Shown here piece after piece: positions 59,125 through 64,000 of a stretch of DNA of 64,000 nucleotides. Under the pieces are notes generated by a model. It saw only the letters and a program-made list of their open reading frames with translations, did no database searches and was not told the DNA's origin. This stretch comes from Phorcus lineatus (lineage: Eukaryota > Mollusca > Gastropoda > Trochida > Trochidae): the NCBI GenBank assembly GCA_921293015.1, contig OV121092.1, forward strand, positions 5,400,001 to 5,464,000. The letters are read 5' to 3'. The number at the start of each line of letters is the position of its first letter. Position 1 is the first letter of the stretch. The position numbers and the translations under genes are program-made.

Positions 59125-61605
59125 AGCGCACCTAATATATAAAATCCCAATGGAGCTATAAACCAGTGCAAACACGAGGACATTAAGTTACTGTCACCTT
59201 CGATGTATAATGAATTTAAAGGTACGTGGTCATAGGACACATATGATGATAATGACATGTTTCAGAAACTCTGCGATTAAGTTACGTCATGATATACTCC
59301 TGATTTATTTCGTTAAGAAGTATTTCAAGAAGTGAAAAAGTGCATTGACCATGTAAATACACCAGAATGGGAATTAGAAATGTTTTGTTGATTATATGTT
59401 CCGATCAAGACTAGTTTTGTGTTTTATTCATGGGGTACCTTGATAAAGAACTGCGCAGAAGTTTATCTCCATATACCGTGTTTAAACCTGATCGCGTGTT
59501 CTATAAGGAAGCTCCTTAATTTCAAGTCATTTCCATGTACGGTGAAGCTAATAGAAGTGAATTATGTGTGGGACCAAATCCATCACTGCGGGAACAATAG
59601 CGTGATAGTCAGAGGCCACACATTTAAGCTTTGAGATACTTTCAAATTAGTTTTCCTAAATAGTCCAATTTCATTATTTATTGCTAACATGTACTTGTGT
59701 GTCAGTTAAGGATCTTGGCCTAAAACAAGCATTTTTTTTTTTTAGAAAGATATTTCAATAAGGATTTGTCCTTTTTAAAATTCATTGTTCTTAGCTACTT
59801 TCGTTGCAGTTTTTATTTTGATAATTAGTTCTTACAATGTGCAAGTTAATCATATCACTCCAGGCAAATGGAGAGATTATAAAGTAAACATTCAGAGCCC
59901 TGGGATGAAGTAGAGTAGAAACATACGTAATCAAGTTAGGTCCCACTCTGAACTCGCTGATCTCCACATCGCTCCCGGCTGAAGCCTTTTCTACTGAGAA
60001 AAGTTAAGCGTCGAGTAACACCAGTCCAGTTACCTATTTCAAAATGGGACCGTGCAATAAGGGAAGACCTCAGATAGAATCTGATACCACCTTCATACGA
60101 CTGGATACGGATTTGTACGACAATGGACGCAAGGTGTAGACGTACGCTCAGGTACTTCATTTTTGTTTATTTACAAATTATATAGCTCGCGTTAGAAGAT
60201 GTCGTTCATGTTTTACTTTGTTCCCCGTTTTGGTTGATACGGTCTCCTTTGATTGTCATTTGTTATGAATGATTAAGGACAACCATTCGGCGAAGATTAG
60301 TTAACGAGACCCTAGTTACCATGGGGAAACCATTTAACAAGTTTGTCCTACAATCGTTGTACTTACAGTACATTGAATGTTTTTGATCAGATGACCAATA
60401 AGTCCAATACAACTAGTGTCTGATAACACATAAAATTACACTCTGGTTTTCATGCAAATTCATTCAATGAATATAATTTCAATTTAGTCAATGAACAAGA
60501 AATAATTAACAAGTCATGTAATCATTATCGGTTTCTTTATGATAACGTGACAATCGTCAGAAAAAGGGTAATATCTCTACTCAAGGTTCATGAATAAATG
60601 TAGTTATGGTATTTGAATTAACATGTGCATGTTATAAATGTTATTACGTTAGACAATATAAGACATCTTTATTGTTAATCCATCCCTAATTGTCCATGTT
60701 GTTCATTCTCTATTGCTCATATTCCTGGTTTTTGTTCAGACCAATTTACAAGTGCATTTAACGTGTAATCAATTTTATAACAAATATAAAGTTTTAACAA
60801 CTTCAATCCATAGCTAGCCATAAAATAACTTACTGATTTTGAAAGACGTGGTGATGAAATGTTCTGCCCTTGACACCATGTGTAAGCAATAGTTATGGCA
60901 GTTAAAGCGCTATCTGGAATCATTCCCTCTCAGATTTACATTTATTTGTTTATTATGTAGAAAAGACACATGTTTTTGCATTCTATTAGGAATATGTGAT
61001 ATTCATCGCTTCATTTTCAGCTTAGCCTTCATGTACTTGTATTGAATAAATAGTCGGTTATCTAAACATATATTCCATTTTGATTGATGCCGTCGGGTTC
61101 GTGTCCCTTCCATGCAATATGCATTTGGCCTTTGCATGGAAATGGAAACAATATGCATAATAATGTTGTAGTTTCTAAAGAACGATACATGTATCAAATC
61201 TTAGATCCAGGCTTCAGAAAATATATGAAAATGCGTGTTGGACGAATTAACGTATGAAGAACTATATAATCACAACATAAATGGGATTATTTATAGACTA
61301 TATTAGTCTGCGGCCTTAGGAGTTAGATATCTAATCTCTAAATAATGACCACACCTTAAGTAAGTAAGTGTCTATTTTCAAATTGCCCGTGTAGTTGCAA
61401 TGCCACAATGTAAAAGGTTTGCTCAACACACTTTAGTTTAGTTGTTAACCTTACATTAATAGTATAACCAAATAACTCAGATGGAAATAAGTCCCGTTTC
61501 TGATCAACCATGTTGTGGTTTACTATTCTAGATGCGTACTATTCTAGGTACAACGTATCATTTATATTCCGTACAGGACTCTTCCATATTTTGCTTGTTC
61601 AAGTC
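59125..61605. other. No supported gene
   Basis: A GC-richer patch at 59940-60160 carries a 74-codon minus frame (59936-60160) rich in arginine that could be an old coding or repeat fragment. A short inverted repeat (ccatgcaa..tttgcatgg, 61109-61139) is also present. Neither supports a gene. Confidence 0.4.
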
Positions 61606-61610
61606 TTTGC

Positions 61611-61745
61611 TCACAGGTTTCATGAAAATACATATCCACATTGGTGATACAGGATTTCTCCCTATAAAATCCTCGACTTCGTGGTACTAGTGAGAACATA
61701 ATGAAAGAGAAGTTAAACCCCAAAAGCATCTCCCCTTTACTCACC
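61611..61745 (+). mobile_element. SINE tail fragment
   Basis: 'cacaggtttcatgaaaatac', 'atccacattggtg', 'tttctccctata', 'ttaaacccc', 'catctcccctttactcacc'. It is the same family as the SINE at 58129, tail half only, and more diverged. Confidence 0.55.
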
Positions 61746-62129
61746 TGTGTAGTTCATGATCGACTGACAGACTGCTATTCTCAGACGTTCATAATTTGTA
61801 GAACCCATTTATTATATAATAGCAAATGTAATATCGTCATTTACCAATTGAAATAAATCTTACTATCAGTGAATTGTGAAAATAACAATGCAAAACAATC
61901 CTCAAACGCAATGACATGCTGATGATGTTAGGTTGTTGCTGAGGCGATGGACTCCTTGAGTCGAATCTACATAATTCGATTGCGATAAATACGCAACGAT
62001 GTGAACATATAACGTATATAAACCAATTGTATATTCCATAAAAACATCCTATGTCTTAAGAAGATCATGACTAGAATAACCGCTGTCAGGCATGCATTCA
62101 TTATCTGCCTTTCTCAAGATGGGTCGTCT

Positions 62130-62415
62130 TGCCCTCAAATAGGTGTCTACATTGCCTTCATCAAAAATGTCTGATGAATTTTAAATGGCAATAAAAGCCC
62201 TGTAAGGGGTTTTAGTTTGTTGTTAACACAGATGTTTGTGAAAGTAGATATGCTTGTTTCATCTTTATTGCCCGAGGCATGATATGAATCGTTCTGAAAT
62301 TTCTTAACTGATAATAAGTATGACTGCTTTCACGACCAGAAACATACAGTCCTTTCGTTCCATGCCACAGGGTGTGTATTGCCTTCATTGAAACCGTCTG
62401 ATGAAATGAAAACAA
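62130..62415 (+). repeat. Diverged direct repeat, period about 229 bp
   Basis: 'ggtgtctacattgccttcat' near 62142 with 'tgtctgatgaa' following is repeated near 62371 as 'ggtgtgtattgccttcattg' and 'gtctgatgaa'. An old partial duplication with unknown role. Confidence 0.55.
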
Positions 62416-62599
62416 TATCTGAATATCGAAAGAGAAACGAATTTGTTCCCTCTGGCTCTGAAAGCCTCTCCCTGTACCTACGGCATATTGTAATGACTTG
62501 TAATTTCAGACGGTCTATTTATAGAGTCAGACAAGGTAACTTTGAGACAATCATCACTTTTTATTTTTTGTATCAAACACCCAAATAAAATAACCATAT

Positions 62600-64000
62600 G
62601 CATCAATAATAAAATTTTCTAACATTTTCAGTCAATTGAATTAAAATGTTTACATTCACTCCTAGGTTGATCAAGTCCGCAAATGCGCATCGCATAGTTA
62701 TAAGAAATTTTATTAATGTTATCAACCATGATATGTAAAAAGCAACATCAGAATGATATATTTTTCACATATAAAATATTTGACCCATATGTAAGGTTCG
62801 TTTACTCCGACGCATTTCTAAAACATCAAAATGTACCATGACAATTGTGTCCTGTCATGGGTTTCTCACGTCTGGAAACAGGACAATGTTGATAAAAAAA
62901 AACTGTAACCTGCCTGTCAGAAAACATAAAGACATTATTGGACTCTTATGGTAAGATTAAATACTCCAGTACTTAAATGCTTTCATTATCTTCAAAATCA
63001 TTCTATAATACTGATCACTTATAAAGCCCGCACTATAGCGTACAATGAAATTTGCATACTCATCCCGTATTCATTTTAACTGTATTTCAATGATATTAAA
63101 GTTATAAATGTTATGAAGTCGGAATTCCCCATCCCATCTAATTGTTTTCCAAATATGTTACCTTATCAACTCTCTCAAGGGATATTTGTCGGTTATTTTC
63201 TACAGATGAGTTGAAAGATCGTTAGCCTATTTAGTATGTCTAGTTATTTATCACTTCTCAAGGACTAAAGGGTTTAGTTGCAACTATTGTCAGCGAATTG
63301 ATAACCTTAAATAGTTATTTCAGTAATCGTTCTTCTTGATAAAATTACACCACTGACAGAGTTTGATATATTCGACCTTAGCGTCATAGTCCATGTCCCT
63401 GTGGACTGTAAAATCACTGTTTTATGCAACTTCTTGCCACATGGCCCAGCCATGACGTCACTTAGGGACAGTGTTGGCGCTGGTCTCACATAAGCAGATT
63501 TCGGTTTCAATTCACGGAAAAGAAAACTATTGTTTTTCTGGGCTCATAGTATATTTTATTTAGACAAGAGGATCAATGGCAATTCATTTGACATGGGAAT
63601 ATTTTCAATGTCTTATAGCAATTTTAAAAGATGAATATTTAGTACATGATGTTATAAAACTTTTGGGAAACGTGACCTTGTATTAGTAAATCACTTGATT
63701 TTTAATTTGCATAGTCCATCACAATACATGAATATTGCTAAATTAAGAGTAACAAAAAAATACTAAGGTTTACACTAAGTGGTTAGTATTTGTTATGCAA
63801 ACATGTTATTTAGTTGTCGGTATTTCAGGTTCAAAAGAGTAGTTCCTATTGTTCTTGATTTAAGCATTAATGAATATTTCAGGAATTCAATAAGGTATTT
63901 GGTAAACTTAATCATATATGCACCATGGTTATTTTCTTTAATTTAATTGATCAACACAAAACAATTAAGACGTGATATAACATATCTGCAAATACTGATT
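62600..64000. other. No supported gene
   Basis: A 67-codon minus frame (63307-63510, includes MAGPCGKKLHKTV) lies in a slightly GC-richer patch and has coding-like codons. No family or clear splice signals were recognised. Confidence 0.35.

Noticed and set aside
62390-62420. Hammerhead ribozyme core (CTGATGA..GAAA)
   Set aside because: CTGATGA is followed by GAAA but there is no stem II and no closing stems I and III.

Overview
This window looks like about 64 kb of non-genic DNA from an invertebrate nuclear genome. It is AT-rich (roughly two thirds A+T by eye). It has no long open reading frames, no operon-like packing, and many microsatellites, relics of non-LTR retrotransposons, tRNA-headed SINEs and small inverted-repeat elements. 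A repeat near 12.15 kb (a 'gtgagtta..gtttagcgccgctt..gcaatattt' block) resembles, from memory, a dispersed repeat common in gastropod molluscs, so a gastropod or other mollusc is my best guess at moderate to low confidence. I could not verify any protein-coding gene. The only exon I would defend is a 27-codon piece at 44.68 kb that ends at a good splice donor.

Layout. 0-24 kb: unique AT-rich DNA with three diverged copies of one block (1-830, 7150-8160, 18640-20060). It also holds a possible spliced non-coding transcript (about 0.9-2.4 kb), a SINE fragment (4.6 kb) inside a direct repeat, a C29/A14 homopolymer junction (6.83 kb) and a 292-bp inverted-repeat element with a clean 9-bp target duplication (14.1 kb). 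Further along are a decayed LINE C-terminus with a CCHC-type zinc knuckle on the minus strand (16.5-17.0 kb) and a near-perfect palindrome (21.86-21.95 kb). 24-53 kb: an old array of tandem segmental duplications, here called units W, X, V and Y. The same ordered modules (A to J) recur every 5-10 kb in the same orientation at what looks like 65-80% identity. A second decayed retrotransposon (minus strand, 25.4-26.0 kb), small inverted-repeat elements and a 67-bp minisatellite sit between or inside the units. Unit Y carries a 1,062-bp DNA transposon with 26-bp perfect terminal inverted repeats and TA flanks, and the matching position in unit V is empty. 53-64 kb: sparse DNA with one nearly complete tRNA-headed SINE (58.1 kb), two related SINE tails, an ATT microsatellite and a short diverged direct repeat.

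How the parts relate. The window is best read as intergenic or intronic DNA shaped by local duplication and by transposon insertion and decay. The most interesting unexplained signal is the duplicated array. Module A (six copies) and module B (TATA-like box plus a small hairpin with one compensatory base-pair change between copies) are better preserved than the DNA around them, although no reading frame is shared. They could mark duplicated regulatory DNA or a duplicated non-coding transcription unit. All identities and homologies were read by eye without alignment software.
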